A stretch of DNA of 64,000 bases, taken from the NCBI GenBank assembly GCA_014898425.1, contig RCSZ01000001.1, positions 1,054,001 through 1,118,000 of the forward strand, written 5' to 3'. Position 1 is the first letter of the stretch. Each line of letters starts with the position of its first letter. The DNA comes from Botryotinia globosa (lineage: Eukaryota; Ascomycota; Leotiomycetes; Helotiales; Sclerotiniaceae). This document shows positions 13,254 to 24,251 of this stretch, piece by piece. Both the position numbers and the translations under genes were made by a program. The notes beneath the pieces were generated by a model. The model was not told the origin of the DNA. It saw only the letters and a program-made list of their open reading frames with translations, and did not search any database.

Positions 13254-15395
13254 CTATGATGTTACTTGATTCTGAGAACTCAATTGTCTACGGACAGCAA
13301 GAAGCTCCTCTGACAATTGGTTCACCTTCTCATCCTGAGCCTTGATCTTTTCTTCCTGGCTTTTCTCTTTAGCTTCCATGGCAACTACTCTGTCAGAAAA
13401 CAGCTTGAGTTTTTCCTCCAATGTGTTAACATATGCCCAGACGCCCGAGGCGCCAGATGCAAACAGATTGTTACTACTATCACCACTTCCTTGATGGCTT
13501 GGTGGACCTCGACTTTGGAGAGGGTTGGAAGGCTGGAGCAATGAAGTAGGAGATGTTGATTGCTGTATTGGTTGCTGCTGCTGCTGCTGAGAACCCTGCT
13601 GACTATTTCCAGGACTTTGTTGATTGGATATTTGACTTGTCAAAGTAAATCTTGTATCAGGAGGAGCTAAACCAGCCAAAGCCGGGAGCTTTGGGCCCTG
13701 TGCGCTGTGTGGAGATGGTAAAGACATTCCGGGAGGTGGACTCCTTCCAGACTGATGACGACCAAAGTGCTGTTGCTGAAATTGAGTGGTCAAGCTGGGT
13801 GATCGTTGTCTGGTGATTGAGGCAGAATCATGGCCAAGCTGGTGTGAATGCATACCGGCGGGACTGAGTGGCTTAGGACTCTCGGTTATACCGCTTTGGG
13901 AGAACATCGAGCCAGGACTAGTGCCAAGAGGCATTGATGAGACACTGTTGCTTGGTGTGTGCATACCAATAACATTGTTCTGCATGCTAGGTGATGTAGC
14001 GGAACTAGAAGAACCTACGCGATCCGTACCGGGCGGATAAAGACCTGTAGGAGCATTCTGTCTCTGTCCCGCAGGAGGATAGGTGCTTGGAGTGCGTGAG
14101 TGAGAGCCGTAACTATCTTGGCTACCAGTGTTACCAGCTACATGCTGTGCTTTGATACTAGGCAGACTAAACCGTCGGCCATCTTCTTCAGACATTTCTA
14201 CTTCGTTGGGATGGGGATTGCCATTCGTATACAGTATTCCGACCATTCCATTATCATCAGCTTCCCCTACATTAGTCCCATCAAATTCGTCGTCCCCTCC
14301 AAAGCTTCCCATGCTCGCCCTCCTTCCGGCGCAACCACCGAGGCCTTTGCTGTGACGAGCAAGTGCATCACCGCGCGCGAATTTTCGATCGCATTTTGGG
14401 CAAATATGAGGACGCTCTCCTGTATGTAGTTTCATGTGGCGCTTCAAATCGTGTAACCTACGAAACCTCATTTGGCAAGTTTGGCAGACGTAAGGCTTTT
14501 CTTGACTATGTGTCAGGAGATGACTTTTCAGATTATGGTGTCGAGTAAACTCAGTCTCGCAGTAAGGGCATTTATGTTTCTTTTGAGAAGGCGACCTTGG
14601 TAGGAGTTGCTGGTTTTGATTGGGCATAGGTAAGCTCATCCCTCGAGAAGGGTATTGTGAAGGATCCATCTGTGCCAAATTGCCTGGGAACGACATAGAT
14701 TTGTTTGAGGGCTGCTCGTCCATGGCAGCTTGAAGCTGACTGAGACCCGATCGCGCATCTCGACCATCGGCCTCTAAAGAATTTGCCATGGCAGCCGGAC
14801 TGGCGACAATTGTAGGACTTGCAGTTGCAGTTTGAGCCGTGCTACCCAAGCTTGCAAGGCTTGCCACGCTCGCTGGGCTGGTTTCAGACCTTTCGTCGAA
14901 TGGCATTGTGGTCGGAATTGTCAGTGCATTTGCAGCAGTGGACATGCCCTCACTCATAGTAGTTGCGGCTATGGGAGCGTCTTGCGGTCTGCTCACGCTG
15001 ACTCCTCCTCCGCCTAAAAGAGACGCGATAGCCTCATGACCGGGATTTTTGCTCATGGTGCCGATTTGACTTTTCTGCGCTTCTTCCTTCTTCCGTCGTT
15101 CGTCTTCAAAGGCCGCTGCCCCGGTGAGCGGCACGGCAGGAAACACGGGCGAGAATGTGCCGCCGAATCGCGGTGCTTTTGCAGGCGAAACAACCAGCCC
15201 CGCGTTCGCGATTGATGTAAGACTTGTCGTCGGAGGTTGTGTTTGATCTGCCCGACTTCGTTTTAAAGACCTTGGTCTAGTATTGTCGGATTCGGAATGA
15301 CCTGAAGTTGCAGGAGAAGATTTAGTGGCGGGGTCTGATAAATTCGCGGCAAAACCTGGTACGGTCGCGGAAATTGTTTCTTGCTCTGAGGCCAT
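13254..15395 (-). CDS. C2H2 zinc-finger transcription factor, three tandem fingers
   Basis: Single exon, 713 residues, starting at the first ATG. Three consecutive fingers occupy residues 276-355. Finger 1 has C276, C279, H292, H296. Finger 2 has C304, C307, H320, H324. Finger 3 begins CPKC and ends H348 then C355, so it is C2HC rather than C2H2. Linkers include TGERP. The N-terminal 270 residues are Ser/Ala/Pro-rich with basic patch RSLKRSRA. The C-terminal half is Gln/Ser/Pro-rich, with a Gln run coded by CAG/CAA near 13570-13600. The last about 50 residues form a charged coiled coil (VVAMEAKEKSQEEKIKAQ). A nuclear sequence-specific regulator is clear; target genes are not. I could not assign it to a named factor. 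Confidence 0.9.
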   Translation of the reverse strand: MASEQETISATVPGFAANLSDPATKSSPATSGHSESDNTRPRSLKRSRADQTQPPTTSLTSIANAGLVVSPAKAPRFGGTFSPVFPAVPLTGAAAFEDERRKKEEAQKSQIGTMSKNPGHEAIASLLGGGGVSVSRPQDAPIAATTMSEGMSTAANALTIPTTMPFDERSETSPASVASLASLGSTAQTATASPTIVASPAAMANSLEADGRDARSGLSQLQAAMDEQPSNKSMSFPGNLAQMDPSQYPSRGMSLPMPNQNQQLLPRSPSQKKHKCPYCETEFTRHHNLKSHLLTHSQEKPYVCQTCQMRFRRLHDLKRHMKLHTGERPHICPKCDRKFARGDALARHSKGLGGCAGRRASMGSFGGDDEFDGTNVGEADDNGMVGILYTNGNPHPNEVEMSEEDGRRFSLPSIKAQHVAGNTGSQDSYGSHSRTPSTYPPAGQRQNAPTGLYPPGTDRVGSSSSATSPSMQNNVIGMHTPSNSVSSMPLGTSPGSMFSQSGITESPKPLSPAGMHSHQLGHDSASITRQRSPSLTTQFQQQHFGRHQSGRSPPPGMSLPSPHSAQGPKLPALAGLAPPDTRFTLTSQISNQQSPGNSQQGSQQQQQQPIQQSTSPTSLLQPSNPLQSRGPPSHQGSGDSSNNLFASGASGVWAYVNTLEEKLKLFSDRVVAMEAKEKSQEEKIKAQDEKVNQLSEELLAVRRQLSSQNQVTS

Positions 15396-17196
15396 GAACT
15401 CGATATGTTATAATGGGTCAAAAATTGACGCTTTAATTCACTGATTCTTTGATTCGCGATCTTGATAACGCTCGTGATGTAATCAAGCTCTCATGTCGAG
15501 TCTTCACTACCGGATTGTAAAATGTTGCGAGGCTGGTATTTCTGCTGGATCATAAGGCTTCTGTAGAGAATTAGAAACCATCGCCTCACGCTTTGCAATT
15601 GACATGATGAACCTACGGCTTTAGCGATTCGAACGTATATTGAATCTGGGTATAATGAATAAATCGCAAACCGTGTTAAACGACGTAATTATCCAGGGCT
15701 ACGAGGGCTGCTATCTCGCTGAACATAATCAGACAGACTGGATAACATTCAAGTAAGTAGATAAAGATAATAAATGATACAAGTTCAAAAATCGAGAAAG
15801 TGGTGGAAATGATGAATTGAGAAAACCGAAGGTAGAGCACTGAGAGCTGCTGACTTTCCTGCGTACACTAGAATGGATGAATCTGATGGATGAACAAGAA
15901 GTAGTAGAAGTTCTGAATAGAAAATAAAGCTGAAGGTTGATTGCGCCTCAATAGAACTTCCAGGTTAGCGCCACTCTTTTGCGATCAACAAGTCTCTTTC
16001 AAGGCTTAGCTTCTTCTTGCCTTAGAACATGCATTGCATTTTTTTTCTTTTTTTCTTTTTCTTCTTCTTCTTCTTCTTCTTCTTCTTCATCCTTTCTATT
16101 GCTGACCATGGATGGATATTCATGTTTGTTATTATATCCACGGGTACTCTTTGTGTATATAACTCGTAGGTAGGCATGTATGTAAAATTACCTGCCTAGG
16201 TACCTCCCAGGTGCTCAGAAACTTTGAAGATGAATTACTTTATACAGATTAAATACCATCTATCTATGCTTTGAGTCTAGCATTACATTTATAAGAGCTG
16301 AGACTTACAACACCCAGCCAGACCTTACGGTACAGAGGTAGTCATCTCATCGTTTTACACGAAGCATTCATACCTAGGAGGGTAGGATGAAGAGTAGTAC
16401 ATGGGTAGTAGGTAGTAGGTAGTAGGTAGTAGCCAGCAGCCAGCAGCCAGCAGCCACTTCAATACCTCCATGTGGACAAAAAAGCGATAGACCAGATCAC
16501 TCAAGAATCCATACCTGGGTGTCTTGAAAACACAGCTTTCAATAGTTTATGGCAATATCAGTTTACATGCAAACATGCAGAATAGATTGAAAGCTTATAA
16601 CTGTATATAGGTAACTGGATTCAATCAACTCATGATCTGAGGAATTGGGTGTCTGATTTGATAGCAACTACTAAAGAGAGGATCTAGGTATAGCATCTTT
16701 ATGATTGTTCCGGGTTTCGGTGCTGGATGCTATTGGGAGAGTTGTTTTCATGCTTCCAAATCATTTTGAGTCCTGCAAGGTATGTATCGATCCTTTCTGA
16801 TCTCTCGTCACTACTATCCTGCTTCCGTTACCTACCTACTTGTCATCTATCAGCTGGTCGGTGATCATTGAAAGCACGTATGGTGTGGCGTGGCGTCGGC
16901 TTCATGTGGGCAAATTATCAGGCGGGATAGCAAAGCTAAATCCAATGAGGTAAAATCTAGGGGACGTATTGATCTGATTGGAGGGCCTTTAACATGTTTT
17001 ACCTTTGTCGTTCTTTTCTTGACTTCCTCAGCCACATTAATTCTTGTCTCATCTTCACATATAAGGCCCACCTCGGTATAAAGTTCACTTCGCATTAGAT
17101 ATATCCATGGATATCTTTGGAATGCTCGGCACTTGAGCCTCAGAGTGCCATATTTACCTATGTCCATTGTCCAAGAGTTGAAGATTGATGAACATT

Positions 17197-17294
17197 GTGT
17201 GAGTGTGTGAGTGTATGAGTGTGTGAGTGTATGAGTGTATGAGTATATGAGTATATGAGTATATGAGTATATGAGTATACAAGTATATGAGTAT
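17197..17294. repeat. 8-bp minisatellite (gtatatga / gtgtgtga)
   Basis: About 12 units of an 8-bp repeat. They grade from gtgtgtga-type units at the left to gtatatga-type units at the right, which suggests stepwise expansion with point changes. Confidence 0.9.
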
Positions 17295-18225
17295 CACCGA
17301 ATGACTAGCTAGGTACCTAGGTAGAACAAAACTTACTCAGAACACCACTCCTTCCAAAGTCTTTGTGTTCCTTCCTATTCCTTCCCTTCTCTTCCATATT
17401 GCCGTAGCTCTTGTTCATGTTCACCCCAAATCTGCTCTTAAAAGGGCATCGAATCCACAAAATTAGTTAACCATTGGACCAACAACTTATGGGTGCCCAG
17501 GTGTAGTCAGTTCATGACAAAGGACGTCAGCCACGGCTGAAAATACGACAATCTTGGCCAATTGATCTATGCCGGTTGTCGCCTCCCTGTAGAGCACCGC
17601 CTTAGGTCTTGACACTACTGTACATCTCAAAATACAGGTCCGAGGTGTGACATAACCTCGATAGCATCCCTCCGAGGCAGTCCAAGAGACGACAAGATTG
17701 TTCAACGTCGATTTCCATAACCCGGAGTCTTTGTTCCCTTGTTCTGGGGAGAAATCGATCAAAATGACGTTTGTCTAATCAACAGGCACGGCGATAGATT
17801 AACGAAAGGATGGTTGAGCATTTATAGATTGCTCTAGATTCTCCATCCTCGCTGTTCCAGGTTACTTGCATCATAAAAGGCACCAGCCACACATAACATC
17901 GTAGAAAAGTCTTCATATTCCTGTTTCTTGCTGGTAAATGACATAACTTTACAGATTTTCACAATCTCCCGATCCACTAAATACTGCAATACAGGGCAGG
18001 GCGCACGGCTTTCTATGCTTTTTCCGTCATGATATTTATTGTAGGTACCTAGGTAGTTGTCTAGCTTAGTTAATCTTTAGATGTTCTGTCTTTGTGTCAG
18101 AGTCACATGACATGCCATATTGATGATCTTGTAGGGTTGAGAGAGTTACCTAGCTATAGCACTTCATATAGATTTTTCAACTTAAAACAATTTTCGAATT
18201 TTATATTTACTATTCAAACTTTTTA

Positions 18226-18350
18226 ATTCTTTTCATTCTTTTCATTCTTTTCATTCTTTTCATTCTTTTTATTCTTTTCATTCTTTTCATTCTTTTCATT
18301 CTTTTTATTCTTTTTATTCTTTTCATTCTTTTCATTCTTTTCATTCTTTT
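18226..18350. repeat. 9-bp minisatellite (attcttttc), about 14 copies
   Basis: Pyrimidine-rich 9-bp unit repeated about 14 times, with some units carrying T in place of the final C. It directly abuts the AT-rich dispersed repeat that follows. Confidence 0.9.
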
Positions 18351-18381
18351 AATAATAAAAAATTTAATTAATAATAAAAAA

Positions 18382-18540
18382 TTCAATTAAATAATTTATC
18401 ATCAATTTCCATTCAGATTTCTATTAATAACTAATTTTACTATAAATATTCTTTTTCTTTTAATTATCTTTGCTATTATAATAAATTATATTAAATGAAT
18501 AATTAGTGAATTTAAGATTCGAATATCATTTCGGATTGAA
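18382..18540. repeat. AT-rich dispersed repeat, copy 1
   Basis: This block aligns by eye with 30533-30662 in the same orientation. Shared words, in the same order, include AAATAATTTAT, TATTAATAA, ACTATAAATAT, TAATAAATTAT and AAGATTC, with gaps and transitions between them. High AT content and transition-type differences resemble a transposon remnant altered by repeat-induced point mutation, which is an inference. Confidence 0.6.
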
Positions 18541-19407
18541 AAATCCATAAAGTGCTCTAGTTAGCACTAAGAAGTTTGGAATATTTTCGGATGTGAAATT
18601 GAACAATTCGGAATGTAGTTATGATATGAAGAGATCTATCTTACCTACTCCGAGTGAACGAAGAGATACATATAATGAGAAGAGATACTATCTTACGCGA
18701 CAATTGAATGAGGGGCCTTGGTTTGGTTTCCATTGTTAGTAGAATAATGAAATATTAGACCCCCTTTTTCAACCCTTTCGAGATCGCTAATCATGATTAC
18801 TTCATCTTTATTATATGACTCGGAGAGAACCTTTTCATGATATAGAATATCGCCTTATCAGTTCAGTAGAAAACGATTAGATATTCCACTCGCATCTATT
18901 CAATGCAGTAGGGAACAGAGGAGAAATTATTACCCCCACCGGAGATACTTTTGAAGTATAAATTGTTCACAGCAGCTGACGCGGAGCCTATGGAAAATAC
19001 CAATTCCTTCAAAGGCATTACTCATGGCTAAAATGATGTTATACTAGGAAGAGAGATGGCGAGAAAGTCGAAAGAGTATATAAAGAAGTCAAGAAAGATC
19101 ACGAGAAGAAATTCACCTAGTCGCAGCTGCTGATCTGCATTGTTAACAGAATACAAGAAAGTCCCCAAGAAATGATTGAGACATTCCAGGAATGCTAGGT
19201 ATACTTCCTTTTTAGAAATGGTTGGAGAATTGGGGCACCGGTAGCTTGAATGCCCCATTTCGGACAAGAGATTTACTTGGGTATAAGATTATGGTAGCGA
19301 ATCGTACTTTCAAAGGTTGGAAGAATCAGATGGTTCCAAGGATGATTGAGCTTCAACATCATCTTAGCAATGCATAACTTCCTTCAACCTAAGCTTACAC
19401 ACTCGAG

Positions 19408-20230
19408 CTACTTTGGAACCTCAGTTGCCGCTTCTCCAATGTCCTTTTTAATCTCACTAGGACAATCATCATCGGTCATTTCAAAAACTCCCTTTGGGCT
19501 CTTCCCTAACCCTCCGCCCTTGGATTTGGTGACTTCCCTTTCTACAAGTTCAGCGTTTTCTTGTCTATCGCCACCAGCAAAATCGAAAATTCGGTAGTCC
19601 GCATTCTCATATTGCCTGTAGCTGACGGAAGTCCGAAGAAACGCCGAATGAGAAACCACAGCAATAACCTTCTCTGGACGTTGCTGTAACCATTTCCTAG
19701 CGGTAATTCCTCGTCTTATCAGAGCATCCTTCGAAAACTCATACAGACCAGATTTTTCTGGAAACAGTGGATCAACAGCTGACCAGTCAAATTGTGGCCA
19801 CTCCTTCTCCATGATCTCTATGGGCGTTCCTGTATCACATGGCTTGTCTGAGTTCTCCTGCCATTCAGGTCGAAGGATAACGGGAACACCGCTCTTCATC
19901 AACCAGCCCAGGCCTTGCTGTGCTGTTTGCAAAGTCCGTCTCATGGGGCTCACCACAATGAGATCAATTTCCCGAGCCAGTGGAACTTCATTCTCGAGAT
20001 GGCTAGCCAATTCGTCACATTGTGTCCCGAAGCCAAGATCGGTCAACGCCGGATCATGTAGCTCATAGTTGCGTGCCCTAAAAAATCAGCCCAGGTCACA
20101 AATTATACTACAGGATGACTTATGAGACACATCTCGTGCAATGTTAGCCAGAAACCGTAGTGTAGTAGAGTCTTGTTGACTGACTGTGGAGTGCTTGTGC
20201 ATGCCTAATCAAAATGATTGTCGGAGGCAT
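19408..20230 (-). CDS. Histidine phosphatase (phosphoglycerate-mutase-like) family protein
   Basis: Exons (minus) 20230..20181 and 20077..19408; intron of 103 nt, phase 2. The product is 239 residues. The first exon encodes the catalytic phosphohistidine motif IILIRHAQALH (His10 in RHA). The second exon carries the substrate-side stretch DLIVVSPMRRTLQTA and the second catalytic histidine in VVSHSAFLR (about His160). This arrangement defines branch 1 of the histidine phosphatase superfamily. Members include sugar-phosphate phosphatases and many cytosolic phosphatases of unknown substrate. The main frame alone would begin at a TTG and lack the catalytic His, so the upstream exon is required. 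Its donor (GTCAAC) is non-standard, so the exact junction is the least sure part. Confidence 0.85.
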
Positions 20231-21030
20231 CTTGTAACACGATAATCAAAGTGTATTTGAATACTGGTAGAAATTATTGATCAGGTGCTACACGAGAAAC
20301 TGAGAGATGGGAAGGTAAGCTTTAAGTAGATGAAGAAAAGTTTGCAGGCTAGGTTACTCTGTGAATAGAAAGTTAGGTCGGTATATATAGTTAGGTAAAC
20401 AAGGGAATGTTGTTCACATCATTCAGTCATGAAGCCGTGAATGTTGATGTCGTGAAGACGTGGACAGTAGAGTAGCATGCGATGTTAGTCATCGATGTCG
20501 GTCAGCTTTATTCCGATTGCTAGCTTCACAAAGTTAAAAGATAAGAACTTAAAAGATAAGAACTAGTAAACTGTTTCAATTGAACAAAATATTTCAAAAA
20601 CGTTTTATTACTCAAAAGACATAGAATATTTGAAAAAAATTAAAAGATTTTCTTGTGTAAAAAAAACACTACATTAATTTTTAATTTTTTAGAATCAAAT
20701 TATAATTATTCTTAGAAATAAAAATGATCTAAATTAGTATATACTAAACACCAAATAGCATTTTTAACGTTGAGATATTAATATGGAATGTCGCTATATA
20801 AGATTATTACCGTAAAATGTACAAGAGGTCTAATTGATAGTTCAAATCATCTTATAAGTTTGCTTCATGCATCCTCTATTCCGTGCATATGAAGACTAGC
20901 TGCAAGACTAACCGATAACGGCAAGCAAGGAGGCAGGACAGGCTATGTGATTGTGTTGAAGTAGGTAGTGGCAATTGTCTTCCTTTGAACTTAATCATCA
21001 CGCAGTACGGAATTTTGATTTCTTCCAACC
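20231..21030. other. Intergenic, 0.8 kb, between divergent genes
   Basis: Shared upstream region of the histidine phosphatase gene (leftward) and the STK19-like gene (rightward). The centre (about 20560-20770) is AT-rich. No gene seen. Confidence 0.6.
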
Positions 21031-22218
21031 ATGAGTCTGTATCGTTCTGCTGCACTCTCCAGTCGAATCAAAAAGTCTACCCCATCACTGAAGCGAGGTT
21101 CATCCTCTCCCTTCTCTTCCCTGCCCAAAAGAAAACCTCTACGACGATCGAAATCGAAAGCAGACTGTGATGATGAAGAGGAAGAAGAAGAAGAAGAGGA
21201 GGACTTTTTTAATGATAAACTTGACGACGTAGGTCTGGTCAAAGCTCTTGCAACCGATCTCGCCTTACGGGATGTTGCGCAAGCTATTCAACATATCAAG
21301 GGTAGGATGTGGAGCCATATGCCAGTGCAGAGGAGTGGTATGAATTCAACACGAATCGCGGAGGTCCTCAACTACCGGGACTCATTACCAAATGTTGTTA
21401 CTGTCTCACATGTTCAAGCTTTACTAAACTCTCCTACTGCTGTTGAACGAGAAGTTGTAGAATTGGTACATGGAGGGGCGATAAGGAAAGTTGTTGTGGG
21501 TGGGAGAGGAAGCCTTGGGGAACTCTTGATATTGGTGAAGGATTTAGAGATCATGATAGAGAGAAGCAACCTTAAGGCTTCTTCAAAGAAGGACTTGAAG
21601 AAACTACTAAGTGAAAACCCCACCGCGCTGAAGTTTCCTAGATCCCAGTTCACGGAAGAAAGTGCTCACGAATTCATACATGCTGGATTTCTTACCTCGT
21701 CAACGACCAATTATACAGCCACAGACCATTTCTCGAGGCCAGGTGACGGTTCAAAAGGAACCCTCACTTCGCTAGAGAGTATTTCAAGGGCAGGTTCCGG
21801 ATCTCTAGCTGCCGTTGGTGGGGAAGGGGCTGTTCATGCTTCTGGAGGGAGTGGAGGCGGTGCTCGATTGACGGGAAAGGGCGATTTCACCTTTTCCCTC
21901 CCAGCAACGGGTCAATTTCTTAAACTGTTGGGTAATGCCCGTGCTCACCTCGTGTCCTTGCTTGCCAAATCGAAGTATCGTGAAGCACCCGAATCTCTTC
22001 TACGGCAGCGGTGGGATGGTGGAATCGAAACCGACGAAGGAAGCAGCGCGGCAAAGAGGCATAGAGGAGAATTCTCTGGCGTTCTTCCCGGCAAAACTAG
22101 GAAGTGGAAGCAGTTTTATGGAATCTCGTTCGAATGGATATTGGCAGAGTGCGTTGGCGCAGGCTTAGTTGAAGTCTTCGATACCAGGAGCATTGGGAGA
22201 GGCGTACGTGCATTATAA
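21031..22218 (+). CDS. STK19-like (serine/threonine-protein kinase 19 family) protein
   Basis: Single exon, 395 residues, ATG at 21031. The N-terminus is basic with KRKPLRRSKSK, a likely nuclear signal, followed by an unbroken acidic run of Asp/Glu (residues 47-57). The body reads like the STK19 family: DVAQAIQHIKGRMWSHMPVQ, a VVTVSHVQALLNSP helix, REVVELVHGGAIRKVVVGGR, and the C-terminal FEWILAECVGAGLVEVFDT. STK19 in animals is now known as a winged-helix DNA-binding protein acting in transcription-coupled repair rather than a kinase, and no kinase motifs are visible here. A Gly-rich insert (about residues 270-285) is specific to this protein. Family assignment is from remembered profile features. 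Confidence 0.75.
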   Translation: MSLYRSAALSSRIKKSTPSLKRGSSSPFSSLPKRKPLRRSKSKADCDDEEEEEEEEEDFFNDKLDDVGLVKALATDLALRDVAQAIQHIKGRMWSHMPVQRSGMNSTRIAEVLNYRDSLPNVVTVSHVQALLNSPTAVEREVVELVHGGAIRKVVVGGRGSLGELLILVKDLEIMIERSNLKASSKKDLKKLLSENPTALKFPRSQFTEESAHEFIHAGFLTSSTTNYTATDHFSRPGDGSKGTLTSLESISRAGSGSLAAVGGEGAVHASGGSGGGARLTGKGDFTFSLPATGQFLKLLGNARAHLVSLLAKSKYREAPESLLRQRWDGGIETDEGSSAAKRHRGEFSGVLPGKTRKWKQFYGISFEWILAECVGAGLVEVFDTRSIGRGVRAL

Positions 22219-23673
22219 ATATTCCATGAAGGATCTGAAGTCTATCTGGGATACCGTGGGTCGATCTTCATCCTTTGCGATGACTGTTGTTTGAAACTCA
22301 AGATGGAATTAGATTGTTCGCATCTACTCCGTACAGGGAGAAACATTACCTGGTCTAGACTGGCATAAGTTTGATAAGCTCCATATAATGTATAAAATTC
22401 ATATCAAATGCGGAGATCACCAATGGGTGGAGTTCACTACTGCATGTTCAGCAGCGGAGCATTTTGAATGAACAGTGCTCAGGTCTCGGGGGTTAACCTT
22501 ATCAATTTCTCTCCTGTTCAGGGCTCGGTTACATGCAAATAACCATGCGATGGAAGACATAAGTTGGATATCAAGTAAACCTCACACATAATCCATGATC
22601 TAATTCGAATTTGATAAATAAACGTTTTTGATGTTTCAACTCAAATTCAACAATCAAATGCTTTTGGTTTAAACTTTCAACTCAGATTAGGTAAATATCT
22701 CAGCATTTAAAAAGCATTTGGGATATTCACACCAGCACAATCATTCAGAAGCTTTCGACAATTCTTATCATGGTGTCATGGCAAGATGCGACTGACTTAT
22801 TACTGTATTGTTTGTATTCGCCATCTACCCCATATGTATCAGACACACTTTCCCACTCTTGAACCATTCCATTTCCTTTGATCCCTCAAAGCCATGGGAA
22901 AATGCAAAAGAATCAAAAGCGTCTCCTACCTTGTCATCATGGCACGGAGTGGGCGTTTTTCTCATTTGTGACCCCTGGGCCCTGTGCTTCTTTCGACCCC
23001 TGAGCTTCTTGTAATATTGCCCCTCACACGGGTAATTTTGGCAGAGTTTTGGTGAACCTATTATCGATATGAGATCAATCACATAGACAGACATGCAGGG
23101 TAGAAGTTAGAACGTCCACGGGTAGGTCGAGTGTGTGTGCTGGCTGGGGCTGAAATCATCAAACGGTAAGGCATTTCACATTCTGCGTCTAACCAATCCA
23201 TCCATTTCAGAGCCGGTCTGGGGGAGAGGAAGCTTGGGATATCTCGTCGTAGCGTATCAGAGGCAAGTAGGCTTGAAGCAAATATTATAGCGGAGGTACT
23301 TGACTCCTTGTTATTAACAAGACATGTTTGATAGCTGACATGCTGACATGTTGATATGCTGCCATGCTGCCATGCTGCCATGCTGACGTGCTGCCAAAAC
23401 GCACATTGTTTTATAGTGGACGCAAAGGCCAAAAGGGTATCGGCATGCAAGAGACAACACATCGATTGATTAATGAACAAACATCCTTTCAGAAGAGTAC
23501 AGTACCGGCATGCATGGTTAGTACCTAATACCTACCTAGTATTTCCCCTTCATCCCTCTTGCCCTGGTGGCCTCTAGAGAGTAAGTGAGGTCTTGTCCTA
23601 CCTACCTACCTACCTAGTACCGACCTCTACTTTGTAGTTGGTTCCTGCCCAAATTTGATCAATTTCGATAAGG

Positions 23674-23742
23674 ATATCTAGGGTATCTAGGGTATCTGGT
23701 ATCTAGGGTATCTGGTATCTAGGGTATCTGGTATCTAGGGTA
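23674..23742. repeat. ggtatctag minisatellite
   Basis: Irregular array built from tatctaggg and tatctggt units, about eight in all, in the gap upstream of the kinesin gene. Confidence 0.85.
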
Positions 23743-24195
23743 GCGAGGAGACCTAGGTAGATTCAATAGATTCCCAAGATAGTAGCGATTGCCCAAGATG
23801 CTCCACACTATCCCCGAAGGAATCATCAATCTATGTTATTCTCCTCCAGATTATTCGTGAGGCCCGGTGAGGGAAGTTAACTTATCCACACACACACACA
23901 CACACACATATTCTCGAGACTCGAGTACGAATCAACTACGAGTACAGTACTGGGTCTGGTCTAGTCTAGATAGGCGACGGTGGAGGGTGGAGGGTGGAGG
24001 GTGGTGAATACATGGTAACCATTATATCATCTCTTGTACCTGGTAATTGATAGGAGAAAAATGAAGAAGAAAAAAACAAAGCGAAAAAAAATCAAGAATT
24101 AAACGTCCTAAATTACCATGTCATTTTCTGTATGTTCTGCATTTCGTTCTTTACCATATTGAATCTTGATCCCCTCGTTCCTAGACAGATAACTC

Positions 24196-24200
<5 letters not shown>

Positions 24201-24248
<48 letters not shown>
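24201..24248. repeat. (CT)24 dinucleotide microsatellite
   Basis: Twenty-four perfect CT units in a C/T-rich stretch about 1.6 kb upstream of the kinesin start. It is likely length-variable between strains. Confidence 0.97.

Positions 24249-24251
<3 letters not shown>

Larger units (their letters stand above)
15396..19407. other. Intergenic, 4.0 kb, promoter of the zinc-finger gene plus repeats
   Basis: No supported gene. It contains a (TTC)n tract at about 16058-16089, GTAGTAG and CAGCAGC runs (16405-16455), an 8-bp array, a 9-bp TTTTCATTC array, an AT-rich dispersed repeat and CCTAGGTA palindromes (16195, 17312, 18047). A long upstream region is common for fungal transcription factors. A minus-strand frame of 100 codons at 16865-17167 starts with ATG but has no recognisable features. 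Confidence 0.5.

Noticed and set aside
16865..17167. 100-codon minus-strand ORF starting with ATG
   Set aside because: No recognisable feature, isolated in a repeat-rich gap; kept only as a remote possibility.
17435..17498. tRNA-like segment on the minus strand (GGTCCAATGGTTAA near GGATTCGATGCCC)
   Set aside because: Box A- and box B-like words are only about 20 nt apart and there is no anticodon arm or T-stem; at most a decayed tRNA-derived fragment.
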